Shown here: positions 5,836 through 13,101 of the stretch, in pieces | Position numbering within the stretch: the first letter of the stretch is position 1 | Layout of the letters: every line of letters starts with the position of its first letter | The notes under the pieces: generated by a model | What the model saw: only the letters and a program-made list of their open reading frames with translations | Databases searched by the model: none | Told to the model about the DNA's origin: nothing | Position numbers and translations under genes: made by a program | From: Candidatus Omnitrophota bacterium | Lineage (GTDB): Bacteria; Omnitrophota; Gorgyraeia; Gygaellales; Profunditerraquicolaceae | DNA: 13,103 nucleotides | Direction: 5' to 3' | NCBI GenBank assembly: GCA_028717055.1 | Contig: JAQUOO010000026.1 | Span: forward strand, 1-13,103

Positions 5836-6142
5836 GCTTCACCTCTTTTTTCTTAATAATCTCGCAGCATCCGCCTTCAATGCGTATAGCCTTGATATTT
5901 ACTAACCCATCAGCAATCTTTCTCTGCGCCGAAGTCAAAATTCTGGAAAACGTCGGCCGGGAAATCTTAAGCCTTTTTGCTGCATCCGCCTGCTTCAACC
6001 CGCCAAGGCAGGCAAGGCGTACTGCCTCAAATTCATCAAGCGTAAGACAGACGCATTCCAGTTTATCCAAAGGCTTGCACAGCGGTTTAAAACAACGCTC
6101 GCCAGGCACACATTTAACCCAGCGGGTTTTTTTGGGACGCAT
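5828..6142 (-). CDS. DUF134 helix-turn-helix protein, cysteine-rich, likely regulator
   Basis: A 104-residue DUF134 protein with a sigma-70 region 4-like helix-turn-helix (about residues 48-75, GLKQADAAKRLKISRPTFSR) and the family ending KALRIEGG-like (KAIRIEGG). Family members are presumed DNA-binding proteins without an established target. This one holds eight cysteines: C11, C17, C22, C30, C32, C45 and the adjacent pair C92-C93, which is unusual for a small cytosolic regulator and could bind arsenite or a metal. It is the first gene of the arsenic operon, with GAGG 8 nt before its ATG and a promoter overlapping a palindromic operator just upstream. It overlaps arsP by 8 nt. It could repress its own operon, or merely be carried along while a distant ArsR does so. 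Confidence 0.88.
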   Translation of the reverse strand: MRPKKTRWVKCVPGERCFKPLCKPLDKLECVCLTLDEFEAVRLACLGGLKQADAAKRLKISRPTFSRILTSAQRKIADGLVNIKAIRIEGGCCEIIKKKEVKHD

Positions 6143-6154
6143 GGTTTAATCCTC

Positions 6155-6180
6155 TAATTATGAACATATGTTCATAATTA
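6155..6180. promoter_or_regulatory. 26-bp perfect palindrome, operator of the arsenic operon
   Basis: The half-site TAATTATGAACAT is followed directly by its exact reverse complement. The core TGAACATATGTTCA resembles ArsR/SmtB-family operators. It lies right after the -10 box of the arsenic promoter and covers the expected transcription start, so a bound protein would block initiation. No arsR-like gene is present in the window. Confidence 0.8.
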
Positions 6181-6207
6181 ATTTATCATACCCTAAAAGA
6201 TTGTCAA
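6180..6207 (-). promoter_or_regulatory. Promoter of the arsenic operon
   Basis: On the minus strand a perfect TTGACA -35 box (6202-6207) is followed after 16 nt by TAAATT (6180-6185), a moderate -10 box. The expected start near 6173 falls inside the palindrome, leaving about 30 nt of leader before the DUF134 ATG. A strong -35 with a weaker -10 and an overlapping operator is a common design for repressible promoters. Confidence 0.7.
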
Positions 6208-6224
6208 CTTATTATTTTGATTCC

Positions 6225-7226
6225 TTAAAGATTTTTTGATGCGGATTTATTTGCTTCTTCCCATTCCTTAAAACATTCTTTATAGGCTTTAAACGCCGGC
6301 TTGCTGGAGCAATCCCAGCGGATAAGGCCGAAGTAATCAACGCCGTCGCCCCAGTGGTTTGAGCAATCGCGAAAAAAAGCCCAAAATATTTTTTCGACGT
6401 TTACATCCTTAAGCAGCTCGGTATAAACTTTTCTTAACCATTCTGCCTGCTGCTTCTCCCCCGGGTTTCTTCCCAGCCACCAATTGCCGGTTTGGATACC
6501 GAGTTTTACTCCCGGGCAGCCTATTTCGGTAATCCAGATCTTTTTGTTCGAATCTCCGTTATTCTCCATTATCCTATGGACTAAATCGGGATAATCTATA
6601 ACCCCCCTTATCACTTCATCTCCGTGCAGGGGGTTTACAAAAAAATGAACGCTTAATATATCGAAATAATCCTTGGCTCCATTAGCGTAAAGAAGGTTAA
6701 CGCTGGGTAATCCCAGGGCGAGTCCTCCATTTAAAATTTTACAATCCGGATCGGCTATTTTAGCGGCCGCGTACACATCCCTAAGCAAAGCACAGTAACT
6801 TTTAAGCCCATCTTGCCCTAACCAATACACGCCGGAATCAGGCTCATTCCAAATCTCCCAATGCTTTATCCTGTCTTTATAACGTGTAATTACCTCTACC
6901 GCGTATTTAACAAACAACCTGCTTTCCCTGGGAGGACAATTCCATTTTTTGTCGGCGGCAGCCCATTCAGCGCTATAATCAAGAATACCGAGTATGTGTA
7001 TATTATTTTTGGATAGCAGTTCCGTAACCTGATCATACTTATCAAATACGAATTTTCCCTCTTGCGGCTCGATATCCTGCCAGAGAAAATCCATTCTTAC
7101 CCAACCAATGCCTGCCTCTTTCATTAGTTTTATTACTCTTTCCCAATCGGCGGCACAGGAATATTTATATTTATTCCAAGCGTGATTCCAGTGTAAAAAT
7201 TCTAAGGCTCCAAAAGGATTATTCAT
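6225..7226 (-). CDS. Glycoside hydrolase, clan GH-A type (GH39/GH5-like)
   Basis: A 333-residue TIM-barrel glycosidase of the clan GH-A type. Landmarks are GIGWVRMDFLWQDIEPQEG (strand 2 region), HWEIWNEPD with E128 as the probable acid/base, SVHFF near 193, and WITEIGCP with E234 as the probable nucleophile. This spacing and the NEP/TE motifs define the retaining mechanism of the clan. It resembles GH39 and related GH5-like proteins; the substrate cannot be told from sequence. There is no signal peptide, so it may act in the cytoplasm on imported or stored oligosaccharides. No ribosome binding site stands close to the ATG; an AAGGG lies 21 nt upstream and serves instead a tiny reading frame that ends on this ATG. 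It lies between the Maf-M48 gene and the arsenic promoter. Confidence 0.82.
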   Translation of the reverse strand: MNNPFGALEFLHWNHAWNKYKYSCAADWERVIKLMKEAGIGWVRMDFLWQDIEPQEGKFVFDKYDQVTELLSKNNIHILGILDYSAEWAAADKKWNCPPRESRLFVKYAVEVITRYKDRIKHWEIWNEPDSGVYWLGQDGLKSYCALLRDVYAAAKIADPDCKILNGGLALGLPSVNLLYANGAKDYFDILSVHFFVNPLHGDEVIRGVIDYPDLVHRIMENNGDSNKKIWITEIGCPGVKLGIQTGNWWLGRNPGEKQQAEWLRKVYTELLKDVNVEKIFWAFFRDCSNHWGDGVDYFGLIRWDCSSKPAFKAYKECFKEWEEANKSASKNL

Positions 7227-7237
7227 GCCCGGCTCAT
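7223..7237 (-). CDS. Possible 4-residue leader frame coupled to the glycosidase gene
   Basis: The codons ATG AGC CGG GCA TGA (MSRA) follow AAGGG by about 9 nt and end in an ATGA overlap with the glycosidase start, which itself has no nearby ribosome binding site. Such an arrangement could hand terminating ribosomes on to the glycosidase. A frame this short can easily arise by chance. Confidence 0.15.
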   Translation of the reverse strand: MSRA

Positions 7238-7296
7238 TCCGCTTTACCCTTAAATGAATAAACTAAAACCTAAACTGGCTAAAATAACAGATAATT

Positions 7297-8670
7297 TTAT
7301 TTATGCGGCTGGTCTTGGATATTTATATAATCGTTGAAATTCATTCCTTTATTCAACTCTTGTTTAACTATGCGTATTCTATCCGGAACATAAGGGTGGG
7401 TCTTGTAATAGGAAATCTCGGCTAATGGCCGCTTCTTCTCAATTTGCTGCAGTTTCATAAGAAAAGTTATCATGGCATTCGGGTCATAACCCGCTAGCAA
7501 GGCATACCGGGTGCCTAGCTGATCGGCAAGAAGTTCGTCTTCCCGGCTATAGCCCAACATAAGTTGCGTAACTGCCACATCCGCGGCTGCTCCGGCTTCT
7601 GCGGTCTGGGGGGCAGCTGCCGTAAGTATTCTTAATACCGAATAAAGCTGCGAACCCTGAAGCCTCTTGATACTATGCCGGGCAACAATGTGGCCGACTT
7701 CATGCCCGATGACTCCGGCGAGCTCATCATCGTTATCAACCTTGTCAACCAAACCTTTATAAACAAAAACATAGCCTCCGGGGAGAGAAAACGCGTTGAT
7801 ATCTTTTTCATTAACAACATAGAAATGATAACTTATCTCTTTTCTATCGCAGACAGCGGCAATCTTTTTTCCGATATCCTCAACCCGCTTTTGGACCAGA
7901 GGATCATCCGTAGGCTTAAGCTGTTTTACTGCCTCCCGGGTAATAGCTTGCCCCATCTGCACTTCTTTATCCGTGCTATAGTAATACATCTCCTGCTCTC
8001 CGGTAACAATATTGTATTCGGTAGAACAACCGGCTATAAAAACAGCAGATAGTAGATAGCATATAGCAGATAGGGAAAACAAAAAAAGCTTTAGATTCAA
8101 TTTCTTGAAAATAAGATGCAGTTTTCTTAACGGTAGACCGACGACGTTATAAAAACAACCCTCGATCCCGCGGACAAAGAAAGCTCCCTTGCCTTGTATA
8201 TCGAAGCTTCCGGCTTTGTCTAACGGAGAAATTTCCCGAAAGTATGCGTCTATTTCTTTAGCGCTTATTTTATCCATATCAACTTTGGTTTTCTCGCAAT
8301 CCAGGAACATCTTTGCTCTGCCTTTGCCCTCTTCTTTTTCTATTACTGCAATACCGGTATAGACCTGCTGCGATTTCCCGGACATTGATTTAAGCGTGCG
8401 CCGGGCATCTCTAAGGTTTTTTGGTTTGCCGAATATTTTACTTCCCTGAACCATAATTGTATCCGCGGCTATAATTACGCCATCTCTTACTCTTAACGCG
8501 GCTTCTTCGGCTTTCTTACGCGCGTTTACCTGAGCCAACTTAGCATAAGAAATCCCCTTGGAAACCCTCATCTCCTTAATATTGACAGGAAGGACTTTAA
8601 ACTTCAGCCCAAGCGATTCCAGAAGTTGCTTGCGCGCTTTAGAATTAGAAGCTAAATAAATTGTTTTCAT
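7297..8670 (-). CDS. Maf nucleotide pyrophosphatase joined in frame to an M48 metalloprotease
   Basis: One open frame of 457 residues holds two proteins normally encoded apart. Residues 1 to about 188 are a Maf/YhdE-type house-cleaning pyrophosphatase: LASNSKARKQLL, AADTIMV, FGKP, VYTGIAVI, AGSFDIQGKG and NVVGLPL are all present. Residues 191-215 look like a lipoprotein signal ending in the lipobox IAGC (C215). Residues 216-457 are an M48 peptidase with H323-E-V-G-H327 and the third zinc ligand E379 in SREDELLAD. A TTG at 8100 (residue 191) could start a separate 267-residue lipoprotein, but its ribosome binding site is poor. Maf works in the cytosol and M48 lipoproteins in the periplasm, so a single chain would either be membrane-anchored with Maf inside, or two products are made. 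The ATG follows the flavoprotein stop by 6 nt. Confidence 0.85.
   Translation of the reverse strand: MKTIYLASNSKARKQLLESLGLKFKVLPVNIKEMRVSKGISYAKLAQVNARKKAEEAALRVRDGVIIAADTIMVQGSKIFGKPKNLRDARRTLKSMSGKSQQVYTGIAVIEKEEGKGRAKMFLDCEKTKVDMDKISAKEIDAYFREISPLDKAGSFDIQGKGAFFVRGIEGCFYNVVGLPLRKLHLIFKKLNLKLFLFSLSAICYLLSAVFIAGCSTEYNIVTGEQEMYYYSTDKEVQMGQAITREAVKQLKPTDDPLVQKRVEDIGKKIAAVCDRKEISYHFYVVNEKDINAFSLPGGYVFVYKGLVDKVDNDDELAGVIGHEVGHIVARHSIKRLQGSQLYSVLRILTAAAPQTAEAGAAADVAVTQLMLGYSREDELLADQLGTRYALLAGYDPNAMITFLMKLQQIEKKRPLAEISYYKTHPYVPDRIRIVKQELNKGMNFNDYINIQDQPHK
8045..8072. repeat. Four tandem 7-nt repeats at the Maf-M48 junction
   Basis: On the plus strand the units are GCAGATA, GTAGATA, GCATATA and GCAGATA. 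On the coding strand they read as TATCTGC-type units and encode SAICYLLSA, the core of the M48 signal sequence. Because 7 is not a multiple of 3, repetition cycles through all frames and gives the same YLLSAIC pattern in each, without stop codons. A gain or loss of one unit would shift the M48 frame relative to Maf. A run of seven A residues (8081-8087) lies close by. Confidence 0.85.
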
Positions 8671-8676
8671 CTAACG

Positions 8677-9921
8677 TTAACTTAACGCCGTGCTTTCACC
8701 GGCAAGGTAACCGGTGGAGAATGCCGCCTGAAGGTTAAATCCGCCGGTATCTGCATCTATATCTATCATTTCTCCGCAAAAATACAAACCTTTAATCAAC
8801 CGCGATTCCATTGTCCGCGGATTAATATCATGCAGAGAAACTCCGCCCTTAGTAACCATTCCTTCCTCCAAAGGAAGAGAACCGGAAATATTTAGGCGCC
8901 AGCCCTTAAGCAAACCGGCCAGGGCCAGACGCTCGCCTGAAGTAATCTGATTCGCCTTTTTATGCGGATCGATTCCTGCTAACTCTAAGAATAGGTCAAT
9001 TAACCTTAAAGGCAACAAGCTTTTCATAACGTTTTTGATTCCTTTTTTGGCGTTCATTTTAAATTCTCTTAGAAAACGCGAATCAAGCTGCTCCCGGGTT
9101 AATCCGGGCTTCAAATCTATTTCCGCAACAACTTCTCTCTTCTCGCCCAACCAGTCTACAATCTTACCGCTTAAGGCAAGAACAAGCGGTCCGGAAATTC
9201 CAAAACCCGTAAACAATAGCTCACCTATTTCAGAAGTTACTGAATTCTTGGCCGAACAAAAACTGATTCTTATGTTCTTTAGCGTCAAACCCTCCAGAAT
9301 CCTGGGATATTTCTCTTTTGTAACTAAAGGCACCAGGCCGGGGCGTAAAGGTATAATATCATGCCCGAGTTTTCTTGCTAAACTCAAGGCTTCTCCGGTC
9401 GAACCGGTAAAACCATAAGAAGCGCCGCCGGTGGCTAAGATTATCCTATCCGCGGGAATAAACTCGCCATCATCCAGGCTCACGCCTTTTGCCTCTTTAT
9501 CCTTTACCCGGACATCATTTACCTTGCTCTTATACATCAATTTCACATTCTGTTTAGCCAACTCTTTTTCCAATATCCCCGCGATACTAGCCGAGGAATC
9601 CGTAACCGGAAATATGCGCAGTTGCCTCTCGGTTTTCAACTCCAGGCCTCTGGACTGAAAAAAATCCACCAAATCCAGATTAAAAAACTTCTTAAAGGCA
9701 TCTCTTAAGAATTGCCCACCGCCGGAAAATCTTTCCAGAAATGAATTTAGTCCGCAAGCATTAGTTAGATTGCAGCGACCTTTGCCGCTAAGGAGGAGTT
9801 TCTTACCTAAGATTGGGTTTTTATCAATAAGGGTTACTTCTTGACCGAGCTCGGCAGCTCTTATCGCTGCCATCACACCTGCGGGACCTGCACCAACTAC
9901 GATTATTTTTTTAGTTTGCAC
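8677..9921 (-). CDS. BaiN/HI0933-family NAD(P)/FAD-dependent oxidoreductase
   Basis: A 414-residue flavoprotein of PF03486. The N-terminal FAD-binding Rossmann motif is VVGAGPAGVMAAI, followed by LLLSGKGRCNLTN, which is diagnostic of the family. ATGGASYGFTGSTGEAL lies mid-protein, and GGFNLQAAFSTGYLAG closes the FAD site at the C-terminus. The family is widespread and mostly without an assigned reaction; BaiN of gut clostridia acts in bile acid dehydroxylation, which is not implied here. The start is GTG at 9921, 8 nt after the pyrE stop, with only a weak AGG upstream, so translation may depend on coupling to pyrE. Maf follows 6 nt after its stop, making pyrE, this gene and maf a likely operon. 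Confidence 0.92.
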   Translation of the reverse strand: MQTKKIIVVGAGPAGVMAAIRAAELGQEVTLIDKNPILGKKLLLSGKGRCNLTNACGLNSFLERFSGGGQFLRDAFKKFFNLDLVDFFQSRGLELKTERQLRIFPVTDSSASIAGILEKELAKQNVKLMYKSKVNDVRVKDKEAKGVSLDDGEFIPADRIILATGGASYGFTGSTGEALSLARKLGHDIIPLRPGLVPLVTKEKYPRILEGLTLKNIRISFCSAKNSVTSEIGELLFTGFGISGPLVLALSGKIVDWLGEKREVVAEIDLKPGLTREQLDSRFLREFKMNAKKGIKNVMKSLLPLRLIDLFLELAGIDPHKKANQITSGERLALAGLLKGWRLNISGSLPLEEGMVTKGGVSLHDINPRTMESRLIKGLYFCGEMIDIDADTGGFNLQAAFSTGYLAGESTALS

Positions 9922-9929
9922 GAGGATAC

Positions 9930-10487
9930 CTAAAGCCCGAAGTCTTTTATGGTAAATATCGACTCTAGTTCCAAGCCTTCTTTTTTCAAATTATCTTTGG
10001 CACCTTCGCATCTATCCACGACAACAAAGGCTGTTTTTGCGGTTACGCCTGCTTTGTCCAGGGCCAGTTTCGCTTCAATAAGGGCCTTGCCGGTTGTAGC
10101 CACATCGTCTACCAAGATAACCTGGCTGCCCTTTCTTAATTCCGGCCCCTCAATCTGCCTTCCGGCCCCATGCTCTTTTGCCGCCTTCCTCACTATGAAT
10201 GTTTTCAAAGGAATGCCTTTTATATGGCTTAAGGCCGCTACTGCGCCAACTATGGGGTCAGCCCCCAATGTCGGACCCCCAAGCGCTTCAATTTTCCTGT
10301 CTCTTACTAATTCCAAAAGTATGCTGGCAACTAAATAAGCTCCTTCCGGAGTCAGCGTTATTACGCGGCCATCGAGGTAATAACTGCTTCTCTTGCCGCT
10401 GGACAAAAGAAAATCTCCCCGTTTCAACGCCTCTTTATTCAACAAAGCCAGTAACTTCGATTTTAATTCTTCTATATCGGTTCCCAT
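9930..10487 (-). CDS. pyrE: Orotate phosphoribosyltransferase
   Basis: PyrE transfers the phosphoribosyl group of PRPP to orotate, giving OMP in pyrimidine synthesis in the cytosol. The 185-residue product has the PRPP-binding motif VILVDDVATTGKA (D127, D128), the catalytic-loop signature K101-A-A-K104-E-H-G, and the N-terminal FLLSSGKRSSYYLDGR typical of bacterial PyrE. Its length is close to the short form of the family. An in-frame stop lies just upstream of the ATG; GGGGAT about 11 nt before it is a usable but distant ribosome binding site. It is separated from the glycosyltransferase by 72 nt, in which I see neither a terminator nor a convincing promoter, so it may continue the same transcript. 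No other pyrimidine gene is in the window. Confidence 0.95.
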   Translation of the reverse strand: MGTDIEELKSKLLALLNKEALKRGDFLLSSGKRSSYYLDGRVITLTPEGAYLVASILLELVRDRKIEALGGPTLGADPIVGAVAALSHIKGIPLKTFIVRKAAKEHGAGRQIEGPELRKGSQVILVDDVATTGKALIEAKLALDKAGVTAKTAFVVVDRCEGAKDNLKKEGLELESIFTIKDFGL

Positions 10488-10559
10488 AATTCTTTTATCC
10501 CCTTTATCTTAAATACTGCTTCCTCAATGATTAGTTCATATCCCCGCAACCATAACGTA

Positions 10560-12203
10560 TTACAAAGATGAAATCCTTACCACATATTCATTGCCGATTT
10601 GCTTGAGCACTTCGAATTTATAATGCCCGGCTGTAAGAGACTCAAAATCCCTCACATTTCCTTTTTTAAGAATGCCGTAGTTTACCGGATACTTAGACAT
10701 AAAGTCCCTTACTTTCTGATGAGTATTCAAGAAAGGCACGGGATGCGGGCTGAAATAATTGGTCCCGGGAATATCCACTACAACAATCTCCTTATTGGTA
10801 TAATACCTGACTCCCCGGGCATAAAACTTCGAACAGATAATCGGGCCGCTAACAGGATAATTCTTAATTAGATATTCGCTTGCCTGCTTGGAAGAAACAA
10901 ACGGCTCGATATCGTTACTCAATAAAGAGGAACCGAATAAAACTATTAGCAGCAAAGAAACCAGAGTCAGCACAAAACTCAAGAATTTCTTCCGCAGCAC
11001 GAAGATTAAAGAAAACACCCCCGAAATAAATAACGAAAGCGCCAGCGCATAAACAGGGGTTTTTGAACTTAAATAAACGGAAAATTTCGGGATAAACGCA
11101 ACTAATGCCAGCGGGAAAAGCAGAATGGCTATAGCCATAATCAAAGAAATGAAATAAAAAAGCTTCCCCTTGTTCTGTCCCGATATACCGCTATAGATAT
11201 AATCTCCGGCGATGATTATAAGCGCCGGATACAAAGGAAATATGTAGCTGGTTAGCTTGGAATGCGCAAATTGAAAAATAAGCAGGACCGCGCTTATCCA
11301 AATAGCCAGAAAAATATTAAGGTTATTCGCGTGCCGCTTTATATGCTTGAATAAAAGGAAAAGGCCGGTTAGCGTATACAAGGACCATGGAAAAACAGTC
11401 CCCAGCATGGTAAAAGGATAAAAATACCACTTGTCATTTTCGATATGCTCGGCTTTTACGATACGCACAAAATGGTCATTATAAAAGAACTCCCGGTTGA
11501 AAGTTGAACCGTATTTGATCTCCATCAGAAGATACCAGGGCAAAGAGACAGCGAGAAAAAGTAATAAACCCCAGATTGAATACTTGCAAAACATGAATTT
11601 CAAGTCCTTTTTGACAAATAAAAAAACGGCGGCTATTGATAGAGGTATTATTAAACCTAAAGGCCCTTTAGTTAAAGTCGCCAAAGCGCTTGTCAGGAAA
11701 AACAGCATAATGCCCGGGCCTTTGCGCGCCGGATAAGTATAGCCCCAGTAAAATGATAAAAGCGCAAAAAGTATAAACACCGAAAAGATCATGTCGGTAA
11801 AAACACTCCTGGACAACCCTATATAAAAACCGCTTGATATCAACATTAGGCCCGTAACGAAAGCTTTTCTCTCGTTTTTAAATCCGATAAGAGCCAGGAA
11901 ATAAACCGCTATTGCCCCCAAAATTGCAAAAAGTGCCGGAGAAAAACGGGCGGCAAAACTAGTGTCCCCGAAAATCCCGATGCTTATGCGCATTGCCCAA
12001 TACAGAAAAATAGGTTTTTCAAATTGCGGGGCTCCGAACAAATAGGGAGTCATCCAGGTCTTATTTTGAATCATTTCCTTGGCTGTCTGGGTATAAAAAA
12101 CTTCATCGGGATTGGTCAAGCTTACTACGCCGTTACCAAACATCAGATAAATATAGGCTAGGCCGATCAGAATGAATATCTCGATAGCTTGCTTTTTTTT
12201 CAT
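10560..12203 (-). CDS. ArnT-like membrane glycosyltransferase (GT-C, PMT_2 family)
   Basis: A 547-residue multi-spanning inner-membrane protein of the ArnT/PMT type, which moves a sugar from a polyprenyl-phosphate carrier to a lipid or protein on the periplasmic side. Landmarks include the first-loop acidic motif NPDEVFY (D33, E34), FEKPIFLYW (K63-P64), the AARFSPAL segment, FTDMIFS (D137) and TKGPLG. About twelve hydrophobic segments are followed by a C-terminal soluble part from near residue 430. This suggests lipid A or another envelope glycan as acceptor, but donor and acceptor are not set by sequence. Its ATG overlaps the stop of the polysaccharide deacetylase in ATGA. Pairing of a NodB-type deacetylase with an ArnT-like transferase recalls the ArnD-ArnT logic of lipid A aminosugar addition, though other arn genes are absent. 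Confidence 0.9.
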   Translation of the reverse strand: MKKKQAIEIFILIGLAYIYLMFGNGVVSLTNPDEVFYTQTAKEMIQNKTWMTPYLFGAPQFEKPIFLYWAMRISIGIFGDTSFAARFSPALFAILGAIAVYFLALIGFKNERKAFVTGLMLISSGFYIGLSRSVFTDMIFSVFILFALLSFYWGYTYPARKGPGIMLFFLTSALATLTKGPLGLIIPLSIAAVFLFVKKDLKFMFCKYSIWGLLLFLAVSLPWYLLMEIKYGSTFNREFFYNDHFVRIVKAEHIENDKWYFYPFTMLGTVFPWSLYTLTGLFLLFKHIKRHANNLNIFLAIWISAVLLIFQFAHSKLTSYIFPLYPALIIIAGDYIYSGISGQNKGKLFYFISLIMAIAILLFPLALVAFIPKFSVYLSSKTPVYALALSLFISGVFSLIFVLRKKFLSFVLTLVSLLLIVLFGSSLLSNDIEPFVSSKQASEYLIKNYPVSGPIICSKFYARGVRYYTNKEIVVVDIPGTNYFSPHPVPFLNTHQKVRDFMSKYPVNYGILKKGNVRDFESLTAGHYKFEVLKQIGNEYVVRISSL

Positions 12204-12922
12204 TTAGCTCCCTCTAAAAGTTGAGTTATAGTTACAAACTTATACCCTTTTTCTTTTAACTTTTCCACCAGCTTACCGATACTTTTTACCGTTTGCTTCC
12301 TTTTGCCCCCTTCAGAACTAAAAGCGCCGCCGCTATCGTGAAAAAGAAGGATATCCCCCGGGCGGATATTCCGTAATATATAATTAACTATATATTTATC
12401 ATCAAACCCGACCCAATCTTTGGAGTTTAAAGACCAGAGGATAATCTTATAGCCCATTTGCTTTACTTTAATCTTTTCATCGGGCGTAAGCCAGGCCTTA
12501 GGAGGCCTGAAATACCGGGTAGTAACGCCGGTTACCTCCTTAATCACATTATCGGCGCAGGTTATCTCATTCTCAAGCTCTTCCATCGTATAATAAATGA
12601 GGACATGATGGTCATAGGTGTGATTGCCTATATCATGGCCTTCTTTAACCACGCGCCTGGCTACCTCAGGATACTTGGCTACATGCTCTCCCAGCATAAA
12701 GAAAGTGGCCTTGACTCCAGCATTATTCAACTCATCCAGTATCTTAGGGGTCCAAACAGGAGACGGCCCGTCGTCAAAAGTCAAAGCTACCAGTTTTTCA
12801 GCCGAACCGACACGATAAATAGTATTTTTCCTGACTATAACCGCCTCGTCAAAAAATATACAAAAAGCCACCGCTCCCAGGACAACCAATAGACATATGA
12901 TTGAAGCAATAATTATCTTCAT
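12200..12922 (-). CDS. Polysaccharide deacetylase (NodB domain), membrane-anchored
   Basis: A 240-residue carbohydrate esterase family 4 protein. The N-terminal hydrophobic stretch (about residues 3-24, no clear cleavage site) should anchor it in the inner membrane facing the periplasm. Catalytic motifs are intact: TFDDGPSP (D50 as base, D51 as metal ligand), H101-T-Y-D-H105 (metal ligands), RPP at 139-141, the WSLNSKDW segment at 163-170 and LLFHDSG with H195. It probably removes N-acetyl (or N-formyl) groups from an envelope sugar before the ArnT-like enzyme, encoded by the overlapping next gene, acts. The start is fixed by the membrane anchor. The promoter lies so close that the leader is only about five bases, and no ribosome binding site is seen. 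Confidence 0.93.
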   Translation of the reverse strand: MKIIIASIICLLVVLGAVAFCIFFDEAVIVRKNTIYRVGSAEKLVALTFDDGPSPVWTPKILDELNNAGVKATFFMLGEHVAKYPEVARRVVKEGHDIGNHTYDHHVLIYYTMEELENEITCADNVIKEVTGVTTRYFRPPKAWLTPDEKIKVKQMGYKIILWSLNSKDWVGFDDKYIVNYILRNIRPGDILLFHDSGGAFSSEGGKRKQTVKSIGKLVEKLKEKGYKFVTITQLLEGAK

Positions 12923-12933
12923 AAGTGGGTTAT

Positions 12934-12961
12934 ATTATAACATCACAGGATTAATTAACAA
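12934..12961 (-). promoter_or_regulatory. Extended -10 promoter of the deacetylase-glycosyltransferase operon
   Basis: On the minus strand TTGTTA (12956-12961) is followed after 16 nt by a perfect TATAAT (12934-12939) preceded by TGT, making an extended -10 element. The expected start near 12927 is about five bases from the ATG at 12922, so the transcript would be nearly leaderless. A TTGACA further upstream (12983-12988) lacks a good partner. Confidence 0.65.
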
Positions 12962-12984
12962 ATAAAATAATGCTTTACACACTG

Positions 12985-13101
12985 TCAAGAACTATGCTGA
13001 CTTTCGTATTCAGTAGTTTTGTTGTTCACCAAGCTTCTTTCTGTTAATAATGCGTACAACCAGCGTTTACAACTATCCGTATTAGGAAATCTTCTAAATA
13101 C
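12985..13101 (-). pseudogene. Open frame entering from the right edge, possible transposase remnant
   Basis: A frame open from the edge to a TGA at 12985 gives 38 residues beginning VFRRFPNTDSCKRWLYALLT. The FPxxxxCxxWL pattern faintly recalls the N-terminus of IS1595-type transposases, but it ends too soon to be a complete domain. It may be a broken remnant or a chance open frame; nothing else supports it. Confidence 0.15.

Noticed and set aside
2352..6230. Attachment-site repeat that would mark the arsenic operon as an island inserted at tRNA-Leu
   Set aside because: I searched by eye for a copy of the tRNA 3' end beyond the operon and in the rest of the window and found none; no integrase gene is present either.
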